Shown: positions 1-7,995 of the stretch, in pieces | Position numbering within the stretch: the stretch's first letter is position 1 | Layout of the letters: every line of letters begins with the position of its first letter | Source of the DNA: Methylobacter psychrophilus | GTDB lineage: Bacteria > Pseudomonadota > Gammaproteobacteria > Methylococcales > Methylomonadaceae | Length of the DNA: 64,000 nucleotides | Direction of reading: 5' to 3' | Assembly (NCBI RefSeq): GCF_025583945.1 | Contig: NZ_JAOEGU010000001.1 | Span: forward strand, 124,001-188,000 | Position numbers and translations under genes: made by a program | The notes under the pieces: model-generated | Databases searched by the model: none | What the model was told of the DNA's origin: nothing | What the model saw: the letters and a program-made list of their open reading frames with translations, nothing else

Positions 1-2036
1 CCGCTAAAATGCTGATGAGTTTAGGTATTAAAATCAAAGTCGATGCGGCCTGTAAAGATATTAGAAGGCTTTGCTTTGTTTCTTATGACCCTGAACTTTT
101 CGTGAACTGGGATGCAGAAGTTTTCGACTGGCGAGCATGGGAGCCTAAGCAACTGCCGGAACCGATACCAAAAGCAGTAATCTTAAAGCCTAAAAAACTG
201 AGAGCCTCAAATGCTTTTGTTCAAAGCACAGCCGATGAGTGCATTGGCAAAATTCAGAACTCACTTAAAAAAGCCAAACAAGGTGAACGTCATGGTAAGC
301 GATTGGAGGCCGGAAGGTTGGCTGGTGGTTTTGTAGCTGGTGGTCTATTGCCCGAAGAAGATGCACTGGCAGCGTTAAAATTAACCAGTGATGCCATTGC
401 CGAAGGTGGGGTGACTTCAGAAACCGAATGGCAAAGCATTTTAGACGGTATTGAGTTCGGTAAATCAACGCCCATAGAAGCGTTACCCACCGAAACCGTT
501 AACGGCGATTTGTTTGTTAATCAGAAAACTGAAAAAACCAATAAAGTTAAACCAAAATTGGGAACAGGTAAAAGTAGCTTTATACCTGAGAAAACCCAAG
601 ATACTGTAGGTAAGGGTCAAGCATTTACTTGGAATCCCTTGTCGACGTTTAATGACACTTTAGACAGTGATAAAAAATATTGCTATGTTGATTTATTACG
701 TGAAGTTGATGACAACCACTTGTTAAAACGGTTTAGCATACAAACAGCCGCAGAAACCTGCCTGCCTGTAAACACCGTTTTCCTTACAGGCTTAGGGGTT
801 TATAGTGCTATGGCCTCGCGTAAGTGGGTCGTCAGGTATCAAGACCACACTCGACTGCCTATTTCCTTATACGTAGCCGCTGAACAGCCCTCTGGAGCTG
901 GTAAAACGTGGGATTTGAGGAAATATCAAGCCCCTTTTACAGAAATTTTGAGAACTATAGCAGACAAAGTATTTTTTAGATTAAAAGTGCTGACCAATAA
1001 GGAGAAGCTATTACCACAAGAAAAAGATGAATACGACGATCTAAAAACTACAGCCAAACGGCTTCAGATTGGCCTGTTTGTAAGCAACGCAACGCCTGAA
1101 GGACTGGAAAAAACGCTAGTCTCTACCAATGGCTTCTTTAGTGCGGTGTCCAGTGAACAAGGCTTATTTGATTCACTGTTAGGTCGTTCATACAAACCCG
1201 AAACTAGCAGTAATAATAACGATGTAGTACTCAATGGCTTTGATGGTGGGTATGTAAACTGCCAAAGGGTTACTAGAGAAGGCTATTGTGGGCATGTTAT
1301 TGGGGCGGTTGTCTGTTTTGCTCAAACCGGCTCAATCGAAAAAGTTTTAAGTGCCTCAAATGGAACAGGTTTGGCAGAGCGTTTCCTGATGCTGGCAGAG
1401 CCGCATAGCTTGGGGGTTAGAGATCATACTAAATCAGTTGCTCGTAACGTCGCTTTGCTTCAAGAATATGCAGTAGCCTGTAATTTTATAAAAGAGATTT
1501 TTGAGGCACCAAAAACCTTTAAGGGTTTAGATGTCCTTAGAATTAGTATGACCGGCTTCTCAAAAATCAACGATCATAAAAACCTCATTGAGCCTCATCT
1601 TGCTGATGGTGGCAAGTATGCACATTTATCTTTAAGAGGGGCGGCGGGAAAGTTCGATATTCAGGTAATGAAAGTAGCGGCCATTCTTCATTTACTTGAT
1701 GGTGGGACTACTATCCCTGAAATAGCAGACAAACATGTTCGTGCTGCTATTGATATCGTTAGCCAGCTTTTGGAGGCTAATTTAAACCTCTGCAAAGATA
1801 AAGGGATTATTGGCGTAAGGGCTGAGTTCACATCAATTCTGTCTTTATTCGAAAACGACCGTAAGCCACGAACTGAAAGAAACATCATTATGTCAAAATC
1901 GCAGAAGATTCCCTTTAGAGATTTTCAAGGTAACAAATCCAACCTAATCAGGGCGACACTAGACGATATGGTGAAACAGAAAGTCCTTGCACGCATAGTT
2001 CGGGACAAACTAACCCTGTATGAGCCAGCACAGTAA
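1..2036 (+). CDS. DUF3987-type replication/primase-helicase-like protein, 5' truncated by window edge
   Basis: The open frame runs in from the left edge, so the start lies outside the window. The ATG at 9 is probably internal, because the residues just after it (RLCFVSYDPELF, about residues 21-32 from that ATG) resemble the BT4734/VirE-N domain that normally ends in the middle of such proteins. The centre has a P-loop-like EQPSGAGKT, followed by the long helical region typical of DUF3987 proteins. Family members are replication or primase-helicase-like proteins of plasmids, prophages and integrative elements. The downstream neighbour is a small zinc-finger protein of phage type, and a tRNA gene lies 1.4 kb further, which supports a mobile-element origin. 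Exact biochemical activity is not established for the family. I am sure of the coding region and moderately sure of the family. Confidence 0.7.
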   Translation, partial: AKMLMSLGIKIKVDAACKDIRRLCFVSYDPELFVNWDAEVFDWRAWEPKQLPEPIPKAVILKPKKLRASNAFVQSTADECIGKIQNSLKKAKQGERHGKRLEAGRLAGGFVAGGLLPEEDALAALKLTSDAIAEGGVTSETEWQSILDGIEFGKSTPIEALPTETVNGDLFVNQKTEKTNKVKPKLGTGKSSFIPEKTQDTVGKGQAFTWNPLSTFNDTLDSDKKYCYVDLLREVDDNHLLKRFSIQTAAETCLPVNTVFLTGLGVYSAMASRKWVVRYQDHTRLPISLYVAAEQPSGAGKTWDLRKYQAPFTEILRTIADKVFFRLKVLTNKEKLLPQEKDEYDDLKTTAKRLQIGLFVSNATPEGLEKTLVSTNGFFSAVSSEQGLFDSLLGRSYKPETSSNNNDVVLNGFDGGYVNCQRVTREGYCGHVIGAVVCFAQTGSIEKVLSASNGTGLAERFLMLAEPHSLGVRDHTKSVARNVALLQEYAVACNFIKEIFEAPKTFKGLDVLRISMTGFSKINDHKNLIEPHLADGGKYAHLSLRGAAGKFDIQVMKVAAILHLLDGGTTIPEIADKHVRAAIDIVSQLLEANLNLCKDKGIIGVRAEFTSILSLFENDRKPRTERNIIMSKSQKIPFRDFQGNKSNLIRATLDDMVKQKVLARIVRDKLTLYEPAQ

Positions 2037-2299
2037 TGCTATTGCTGTTATTCATTTGTTATTGGCATGAATAACAGCGCAGCCCACGGCTGTAGTGCTA
2101 TATATAAAAATGTTATTCATTTATTTGTTTTTATTTTATATATACATAGAGAGGAACAGACAGACAGCAAAAAGACTACTTAATTAGGCATATTTATGTG
2201 AGGGGGGGGTAGAGTACCAATAACATCAATAACATGATAACAAATCCGCCGCATGCCACGAACGACATGGCCTTCCGGTGTTATTCATACCAATAACAT
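2037..2299. repeat. Cluster of TGTTATTCAT / CCAATAACAT repeats
   Basis: TGTTATTCAT occurs at 2046-2055, 2111-2120 and 2279-2288, and inverted at 2067-2076; a 9/10 inverted copy lies at 2885-2893, beyond the next genes. The first pair forms a perfect 12-bp inverted repeat (2044-2055 / 2067-2078) around an 11-nt loop. A second interleaved motif, CCAATAACAT or close variants, occurs at 2217-2226, 2228-2236 and 2290-2299. The arrangement starts 8 bp after the replication-protein gene. It could be an iteron set, an operator array or a termination structure; there is no T-tract after the hairpin. A run of G lies near 2201-2209. Confidence 0.6.
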
Positions 2300-2506
2300 T
2301 TGTTATTTATGTCTTATTTACAAGAGAAAATAAAGTTAGCTATCACCGGCAAGACTACATATTTTTACTTAGAAACAGCAATCTTATTTGAGGCAAGTGC
2401 ATTGTCTAATAGCTTTAAATTTTGCTACATGCCTTACGCCTATTGTTTAGAGAGGTTACAAAATGCCATTAAAAAATATAGAGAATCATACAGCAACTCA
2501 GTGTAG
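2300..2506 (+). CDS. Doubtful small ORF ahead of the zinc-finger gene
   Basis: A 68-codon frame opens with TTG (the ATG at 2309 is an alternative) and overlaps the start of the next gene by 44 bp. The product has no recognised motif, no good ribosome binding site and an ordinary mixed composition. It begins immediately after the last repeat of the upstream cluster, so it may be a leader or chance. Kept only as a low-confidence candidate. Confidence 0.15.
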   Translation: MLFMSYLQEKIKLAITGKTTYFYLETAILFEASALSNSFKFCYMPYAYCLERLQNAIKKYRESYSNSV

Positions 2507-2882
2507 CGCAATGGCAAAGCACACGAAGCAACGCTGTCTTAATCTTGCCGCCTACGGTATGAATATTTGTAGGTTTCACGGCGCGCACAGAAAAATTATT
2601 TCGGGTAAGGACTGCCATTTTTATAAGCATGGTAAGGAGACAAGAGCCGCGCGTAAAGCAAGACCGGCAGAGAACAAGAATCTTCGCGAGTTAACAAAGT
2701 TAGCGTTATCGGATAGCCCGATTATGCACCTGCCAGAAACTGATATTGCCTCGAAGGTTCTTAATGCTCAGATGGAAGTTTTACTTACAAAGCCATTAAA
2801 TCCAAAGAAAGAAATGCAGAAAGTGGGACTAAAAATAGTAAAAGACTATCTCAGAAAGAAATCGAAGCCTATAACGGATTGA
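2463..2882 (+). CDS. HGG-type small zinc-finger protein of mobile elements
   Basis: This 139-residue basic protein has a cysteine/histidine cluster near the N-terminus: CSAMAK, then QRCLNLAAYG, then NICRFHGA (about residues 14-41). The C...G..C...a..G...C..HG pattern is that of the HGG-type proteins found next to phage and integrative-element genes, some of which are DNA-packaging or terminase-associated. The C-terminal part is charged, helical-looking and ends in a Lys-rich stretch. An AGAGAGG-like Shine-Dalgarno sequence sits at about 2449-2455, which supports ATG 2463. It follows the DUF3987-type gene on the same strand. Family function is not firmly known; I infer DNA binding. Confidence 0.55.
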   Translation: MPLKNIENHTATQCSAMAKHTKQRCLNLAAYGMNICRFHGAHRKIISGKDCHFYKHGKETRAARKARPAENKNLRELTKLALSDSPIMHLPETDIASKVLNAQMEVLLTKPLNPKKEMQKVGLKIVKDYLRKKSKPITD

Positions 2883-3481
2883 TTATGAATAACCAATAAC
2901 TAAAGGCTATAAAAATCACCGTAGCGACACGATAATACAAAAGCCATGCAACTCCATACCCCAGCACAAAATCAATGACTGATTTATGCAGTTGGAGCAA
3001 GTCACAGGTATTTTAGTAAATGCTTATATTTGTACTGCTCTAACTGTACTAACCGTACTAACTGTACTAACTGCATTAGGCGCAAAGTAAACCCCGCCCA
3101 CCTAAATGCTGTTTTTTCATGCCAGTAAAATTGTAATGAAAAATTTTTAATATCGGAGTCCCTGAATAATCGAGGCGGGGGTGTTTCCTGTATAGCAGGT
3201 TTTACAAAGCGACCGGAAAATTATAAAAATTTCCAGTAGCTTTACATTCATTTACATAGGCGGGGGGTGTTCTGTGAGGTCGTCGTCGGGAGACTGAAAT
3301 AGATTGTAAGGTTTATCTATATGAAAACCGGAAATGACGGGGTGGGGTGGTGCCGGTAGGTATCTGGCAGGTATTGCGGTGGTTTAGAGGGCAATTTATT
3401 TTCAACTGTGACGTGAGTGTGACGTGGTGAATTTCAGACAATAAAAAAAGTCTTAAATTCACTGTAAGCTCTTGATTTTAT
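2883..3481. other. Non-coding junction between element and tRNA, with short repeats
   Basis: No gene is supported here. It holds a tandem run of about four copies of a 9-bp unit (AACYGTACT) at 3042-3077, two copies of a G-rich word (GGCGGGGGTGTT and a near copy) at about 3172 and 3257, and an A-run at 3442-3448. The location, between the mobile genes and the 3' end of a tRNA gene, is where an attachment region with integrase or excisionase sites would lie. No integrase gene is visible in this window. Confidence 0.4.
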
Positions 3482-3558
3482 TGGTGCGCCCTAGTGGATT
3501 CGAACCACCGACCACAGCCTTCGGAGGGCTGTACTCTATCCAGCTGAGCTAAGGGCGC
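3482..3558 (-). tRNA. tRNA-Arg (anticodon CCG)
   Basis: On the minus strand the sequence folds as a cloverleaf: acceptor GCGCCCT/AGGGCGC with encoded CCA (complement of 3482-3484), D arm AGCTCAGCTGGATAGAG, anticodon stem CAGCC/GGCTG with loop CTCCGAA giving anticodon CCG, and T arm GTGGTTCGAATCCAC. It reads CGG arginine codons. The gene lies 35 bp downstream of rep on the same strand. Its 3' end points toward the mobile-element genes at 1-2882, the usual geometry for integration at a tRNA 3' end. Confidence 0.95.
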
Positions 3559-3593
3559 TTAAGACCAAGCATTGTAACTGATCAGCAAGGTGA

Positions 3594-5615
3594 TTACGAT
3601 AACATTGTTTTTAAGTTGGCCAGATTGGCTTTGCCGCGTTCCTTGATAACTTCGGGGGTTAGCTGTTTTTTATTAATCCATTCAAGATCATCGGCCGGCA
3701 ATTCATTTAGAAACCGGCTGGGTTCACATTCAGTGATTTCGCCATAACGTTTACGATGTGTACAGTAACTAAAAGTGCAGGTACGCTGGGCGCGGGTGAT
3801 ACCTACGTAAGCCAGACGGCGCTCTTCTTCTATATTATCGGTTTCAATGCTGTTTTGATGAGGCAGGATATTTTCTTCTATGCCAATCAGAAAAACATGC
3901 GGAAATTCCAGGCCCTTGGCGGCATGCAGGGTCATTAAGCTCACTTGATCACTTACTTCTGCTTCCTGATTGCGCTCCATAATATCCATCAACATAATCT
4001 TGGCGACAATCTCAGCCAGGGATTTTTTGGTTTTGTTGCCATGCTCTGCTTGGGAATCCTTGTCGGCGATGCGCTTAAGCCATTCGACCAGCTCGTGGAC
4101 ATTTTTAATTTTACGATCAGCGGACTCTTTGCTTTTACTGTCTTCTTTTAAAAATTGTTCATAACCGATTTGATTAATCACCTGTTCGATCACGGCAAAG
4201 GTGTCGCCCTTGCCAATACGGTCTGCAGTATCAATAACCCAGCCGTGGAATTTTTGTAGCCGCTGGATGGCTTTTTCGGAGAGTTTTTGGGTTAAGCCCA
4301 GTTCGGTACTGGCCGCAAATAAACCGATATGTCGGTCATTGGCATAAGTACCCAATTTTTCCAGGGTCGTCGGACCGATTTCGCGCCGGGGTGTATTGAT
4401 GATGCGTAAGTAAGCGGCATCATCATCCTGGTTAACAAATAAACGCAGGTAAGCCAGTATGTCTTTGATTTCCGGATTGGCAAAAAATGACGAGCTGCCG
4501 CTAATCAGATAAGGCACGTTGTTTTCCCTCAGGCCTTGTTCAAATAACCGGGATTGATGATTGCCACGGTATAAAATCGCATAATCTTGATAGCTACCGC
4601 CGGTTTTAAATTTATGATGAACAATTTCCGAGATGACTTGTTTGGCTTCATCCTGGTCATTTTTATGACTTAAAACACGCAGTGAATCACCGTAACCCAA
4701 TTCACTCCAGAGTTTTTTTTCAAAAGCATGAGGATTATTGGCAATCAGATGATTGGCCACCTTGAGTATGCGTCCGGTTGAGCGGTAATTTTGTTCCAGC
4801 TTGATCACTTGCAGGCGGGTAAAGTCTTTTTGTAATTGCGCCAGATTTTCCGGTTGCGCTCCACGCCATGCATAAATTGACTGATCATCATCACCTACAA
4901 CAGTAAAGCATCCCAGTGTTCCAGCGATTAATTTTACCAACTGGTATTGGGTGATATTGGTATCCTGATATTCATCCACCAGCAAATAACGGATTTTATT
5001 TTGCCATTTTTCCAACACGGCGGGGTGCTGCTGAAACAGCAATACCGGCAACAAAATCAAGTCGTCAAAATCGACGGCATTATAGGCTTTTAAACTGCGG
5101 GTATATTCGTTGTAAAGTCCGGCTGCCGAATATTGATCGCGATTTACTGTGGCTAGTGCCTGTTCCGGGGTTACAAAGGCATTTTTCCATTGACCGATTA
5201 GATGGGCATAAGTATCAAGATTATCGATATCACAATCTTTTGCGCCATGATTGATCAGGTTTTTTAGCAGGGTTTGTTTGTCTTGTTCATCAAACAGCGT
5301 AATCGCCGCTTTATAAGCCAACACTTTATGTTCTTTTCGTAAGATATCCAACCCTAATGAATGAAACGTAGAAACCCGTAAGCCGCGAATCTGGGTGTCA
5401 TCGAGTAGTTTTGAAACCCGACTTTTCATTTCCCGTGCCGCTTTGTTGGTGAAAGTCACCGCTGCAATATGCCGTGCAGGTAAGCCTTGCTTAACCAGAT
5501 AAGCAATTTTTTCGGTAATCACCCGCGTTTTACCACTCCCCGCACCGGCAAGGACTAATAAAGGGTGGTCTATCGCTTTAACAGCGGCTTGTTGTTGGGG
5601 ATTTAGTTTGGTCAT
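3594..5615 (-). CDS. rep: ATP-dependent DNA helicase Rep
   Basis: UvrD/Rep-family superfamily 1A 3'-5' helicase that helps restart and progression of replication forks. Length is 673 residues, the same as E. coli Rep. Seen motifs in order: LNPQQQAA Q-motif, Walker A GAGSGKT (24-30), TFTNKAAREM motif Ia, VDEYQDTN motif II, VGDDDQSIYAWRGA motif III, LEQNYRS motif IV, LHAAKGLEFPHV motif V and RRLAYVGITRA motif VI. The N-terminal region matches Rep more than UvrD or PcrA. It is followed on the same strand by tRNA-Arg. The start ATG at 5615 gives the canonical N-terminus directly before the Q-motif. Confidence 0.95.
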   Translation of the reverse strand: MTKLNPQQQAAVKAIDHPLLVLAGAGSGKTRVITEKIAYLVKQGLPARHIAAVTFTNKAAREMKSRVSKLLDDTQIRGLRVSTFHSLGLDILRKEHKVLAYKAAITLFDEQDKQTLLKNLINHGAKDCDIDNLDTYAHLIGQWKNAFVTPEQALATVNRDQYSAAGLYNEYTRSLKAYNAVDFDDLILLPVLLFQQHPAVLEKWQNKIRYLLVDEYQDTNITQYQLVKLIAGTLGCFTVVGDDDQSIYAWRGAQPENLAQLQKDFTRLQVIKLEQNYRSTGRILKVANHLIANNPHAFEKKLWSELGYGDSLRVLSHKNDQDEAKQVISEIVHHKFKTGGSYQDYAILYRGNHQSRLFEQGLRENNVPYLISGSSSFFANPEIKDILAYLRLFVNQDDDAAYLRIINTPRREIGPTTLEKLGTYANDRHIGLFAASTELGLTQKLSEKAIQRLQKFHGWVIDTADRIGKGDTFAVIEQVINQIGYEQFLKEDSKSKESADRKIKNVHELVEWLKRIADKDSQAEHGNKTKKSLAEIVAKIMLMDIMERNQEAEVSDQVSLMTLHAAKGLEFPHVFLIGIEENILPHQNSIETDNIEEERRLAYVGITRAQRTCTFSYCTHRKRYGEITECEPSRFLNELPADDLEWINKKQLTPEVIKERGKANLANLKTMLS

Positions 5616-5839
5616 TGGGATAGAAGTCAGGATTAAGTGGTTTAATCCTATAGTGGCATTACAGTTGTTGGGTAAGGCTATTTATAATTTTTCATATTTC
5701 CGTCCTGTTGCCTTGATAAGACAGAAAAGCTTCGGTGAAAATATCAGGATATATCTTTGTTATTATACCTGTTTTTAATCGTCAGTTTACAGGATCCACT
5801 TTTATCCGGAGTCTATCCGGTCTTTATTTTATGGCGTTC

Positions 5840-5946
5840 TTGATAAAATGACTATGCAGGCTTACAGACATTCTGATTGCTGATTAACAAGCTATTTCAG
5901 CCAGTTATGCCCGGGTATCCAGGCACTTACTGGCTGAGGTTTTTTG
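5840..5946 (+). ncRNA. Candidate small RNA ending in a strong terminator
   Basis: A nested stem-loop, TCAGCCAGT (5897-5905) with ACTGGCTGA (5929-5937) and an inner TGCC/GGCA, is followed by a T-run at 5940-5945. That is a textbook plus-strand intrinsic terminator. Yet both flanking genes (rep and phoH) are on the minus strand and no plus-strand gene lies upstream. A possible promoter, TTGATA (5840-5845), 17 bp, TACAGA (5863-5868), would give a transcript of roughly 70 nt. The terminator is clear; the RNA is inference. The rest of the 5616-6045 gap shows nothing I recognise. Confidence 0.4.
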
Positions 5947-6045
5947 GTAATCAGGTTCTTTTTAGGGATGCCTGTTTTGTATTTTTGAAGTGATTAAAGA
6001 CTTATAATTCAGCCTTAATTATTTTAAACTTTTAAAGTAAAATTG

Positions 6046-6798
6046 TTAAATTGAATAGGCTCTGATGATTTCTTTAACAATCCCTGAGCGAACGATATCT
6101 TCAACCGTGAATTCTACGATGCCTACTTTTTTGGTATGTTTAAGCCGGTTAACGGCATCGGCTAGACCTGATTGAGCGGGAATATCTTTCTGTTCCAAAT
6201 CACCATCGATGATAACTTTACAGTTATCCCCAATACGCGTTAAAAAGAGCTTCATTTGGCCTGGCGTGGTATTTTGTGCCTCATCCAAAATTGCCCAGCA
6301 ATTTTTAAAAGTGCGCCCGCGCATAAAGGCCAAAGGCATGGCACATATGCGCTTGTGCTTTATCAGGTAGTCTACTTGTGACCGCCCCAGTCTTTCGTTA
6401 AGTATGTCGCGAAAGGGCTCAATGTATGGCGCATATTTTTCTTCCAGTTCTCCCGGGATAAAACCGAATTTCTCGCCTGCCTCAACACCAGGCCTGGTAA
6501 GTATAATGCGGTCAATCTTTTTTTCTCTTAGCATGTCGGCAGCCAATCCGGCTGCGACGTAGCTTTTTCCTGTGCCGGCGGGCCCTATGCCAAAGGTTAT
6601 TATGTTATCCAAAATCGCTTTTATATAAAATCCTTGTGCTTTTGTAAGTGCCTGTACAGGTTCTAAAACTCTTCTTTCTATGACAAGATCAACTATATCA
6701 AGTAGCTCAAAATCATCATTTTTGGTGATTTTTCGATTATCTCTTCTGCGATAACTCATTTCTCTTTCAGATGTTTTCATTGCAGCTTTTTTGGACAT
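6046..6798 (-). CDS. PhoH-like P-loop ATPase
   Basis: This 250-residue protein carries Walker A GPAGTGKS (72-79), the PhoH signature ILTRPGVEAGEKFGFIPG in the middle, and Walker B AILDEAQN. It resembles the short PhoH form (E. coli PhoH / phage PhoH class) rather than the longer PhoH2 or YbeZ types; the N-terminal 40 residues are basic and without a domain. PhoH proteins are cytoplasmic ATPases, several with RNA-related or phosphate-starvation roles, but the function is not settled. It stands alone, with 430 bp and 689 bp intergenic gaps on its two sides. The start at 6798 gives MSKKAAMKTS and has GGGAG about 9 bp upstream on the minus strand. Confidence 0.85.
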   Translation of the reverse strand: MSKKAAMKTSEREMSYRRRDNRKITKNDDFELLDIVDLVIERRVLEPVQALTKAQGFYIKAILDNIITFGIGPAGTGKSYVAAGLAADMLREKKIDRIILTRPGVEAGEKFGFIPGELEEKYAPYIEPFRDILNERLGRSQVDYLIKHKRICAMPLAFMRGRTFKNCWAILDEAQNTTPGQMKLFLTRIGDNCKVIIDGDLEQKDIPAQSGLADAVNRLKHTKKVGIVEFTVEDIVRSGIVKEIIRAYSI

Positions 6799-7487
6799 GC
6801 ACTCACTCCCAGTTATTACATTAACAATCGGTCAGTATTTTTTGTCGGCATACTTTAGAACTATTTGAACTTAACTTAATAAAGTATAGATATTTGTTGT
6901 TTTTTTTTGTGATTTTTTTTACTTTGAGACGGGCTAATTTGTGGATGAATTATCTGCGTTAGCCGGGCGTCATCTTTGGGTAGAGAGATCGATTCGACTC
7001 TCGACGATAGTCTGGTTTGATAGCAAATCACGGGGATGAATGCCATGTGCTAATTGTGGCAAGTTTGATAGGGTCGTAGGGTTTAACGTTGATAAAATTA
7101 CGGCAAGATTTTTGATGTTCATTCAACATAATAACAATCCTTGAATCTGCAAAATCAGGTTTTATTATTGTAATAACTTATGACAGGGTCATGACGGTTT
7201 GGCTAAATTTTAATTACCGGTAAATCGCTGTGGAAGGTGATTCTTTAACATGCTTCTTTTTCAATGAAGTACGACGAAAAATCAAACGGAAGGCGTTAAA
7301 TGGCAAAAGCAGGTTGCCGTTTACCGGATTTATGGATGGTGTTATTTTTATAGTCTTTTCGTAAAGACGTTCAGTAAGGTAAAATGGATCTTAATCATGT
7401 TGAGTCAAATCAAAAATAAGTATTAAATCTTGTCTTGTTTGCCTACCCAATTGATCAATAAAATATACTAAATAAAGGAGTAATATC
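6799..7487. other. Long intergenic region without a recognisable gene
   Basis: The region lies between the divergent phoH-like gene and the small exported-protein gene, so it must carry promoters for both. It has T-rich runs near 6900-6920 and a few short hairpins, such as GAGAG/CTCTC at about 6980-7003. I found no convincing ORF, tRNA or riboswitch, and no consensus promoter I would defend. Confidence 0.4.
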
Positions 7488-7889
7488 ATGAAAAAAAGTT
7501 TGTTTCTGACTGCCGCACTACTGGTTTCCGGCAGTGCCTTGGCGGCGACTGACCACTATGTGCTGCGCGATGGAAATCATGTTCAACATTTAAAAATCAC
7601 TACACTTAAAGATGATATTACGGTCAGTGCAGACGTTAATTTTGAACCCAATGCCAGCGAAGTAGACGCTAAACCTTGCACTGGAGAAGTTTCAGGCCCA
7701 GCCACACTGGTTAGTGAAAATCAATTGCTTATGAAGCAACGTTCGGTAGTTGAAGCGACTTATTGTGAGCTAAAAGTTAATCTTACTCCGACTGGCGCGA
7801 TAGTTGAGCAATCCAAGGATTGCGACAACTTTGCTCCGGGTATCTGCCGTTTCTCTACCGATGGCAAGGAACTGATTAAAGTTAAATAG
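7488..7889 (+). CDS. Small exported protein of unknown function
   Basis: The 133-residue product starts with a clear Sec signal peptide (MKKSLFLTAALLVSGSALA, cleavage expected after residue 19). The mature part is about 114 residues and mostly beta-like, with four cysteines (in KPCTGE, TYCELK, KDCDNF and GICRFS) that could form two disulfides. AAAGGAG at about 7474-7480 is a strong ribosome binding site. I do not recognise the family. It appears to be monocistronic, between the phoH-like gene and comM, and converges on comM. Periplasmic location is inferred. Confidence 0.75.
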   Translation: MKKSLFLTAALLVSGSALAATDHYVLRDGNHVQHLKITTLKDDITVSADVNFEPNASEVDAKPCTGEVSGPATLVSENQLLMKQRSVVEATYCELKVNLTPTGAIVEQSKDCDNFAPGICRFSTDGKELIKVK

Positions 7890-7893
7890 TTGG

Positions 7894-7995
7894 GTGTGTA
7901 GGGTACGCATCGCGTACCCTTGGCTCATTTGATGATAACGATAGTTCGTACCATTCTATCAGGTGTATGAGGCTTCGCTTATACCTCCTACACAC
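7894..7995. repeat. Compound inverted repeat between convergent genes, overlapping comM stop
   Basis: The outer ends are inverted copies: GTGTGTAGG at 7894-7902 and CCTACACAC at 7987-7995. Inside are a perfect 8-bp hairpin, GGGTACGC (7901-7908) with GCGTACCC (7912-7919), and a weaker hairpin around 7961-7987. It lies between the convergent exported-protein gene and comM, and its right end includes the comM stop codon. It could act as a bidirectional terminator; the layout also resembles a miniature repeat element. Confidence 0.5.

Noticed and set aside
3042-3077. CRISPR-like repeat array
   Set aside because: Units are 9 bp and head-to-tail with no spacers; no cas gene is in the window.
6950-7120. 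Possible riboswitch upstream of the small exported protein
   Set aside because: Some short hairpins exist, but none of the conserved words of classes I know (GEMM, TPP, cobalamin, glycine) could be aligned.
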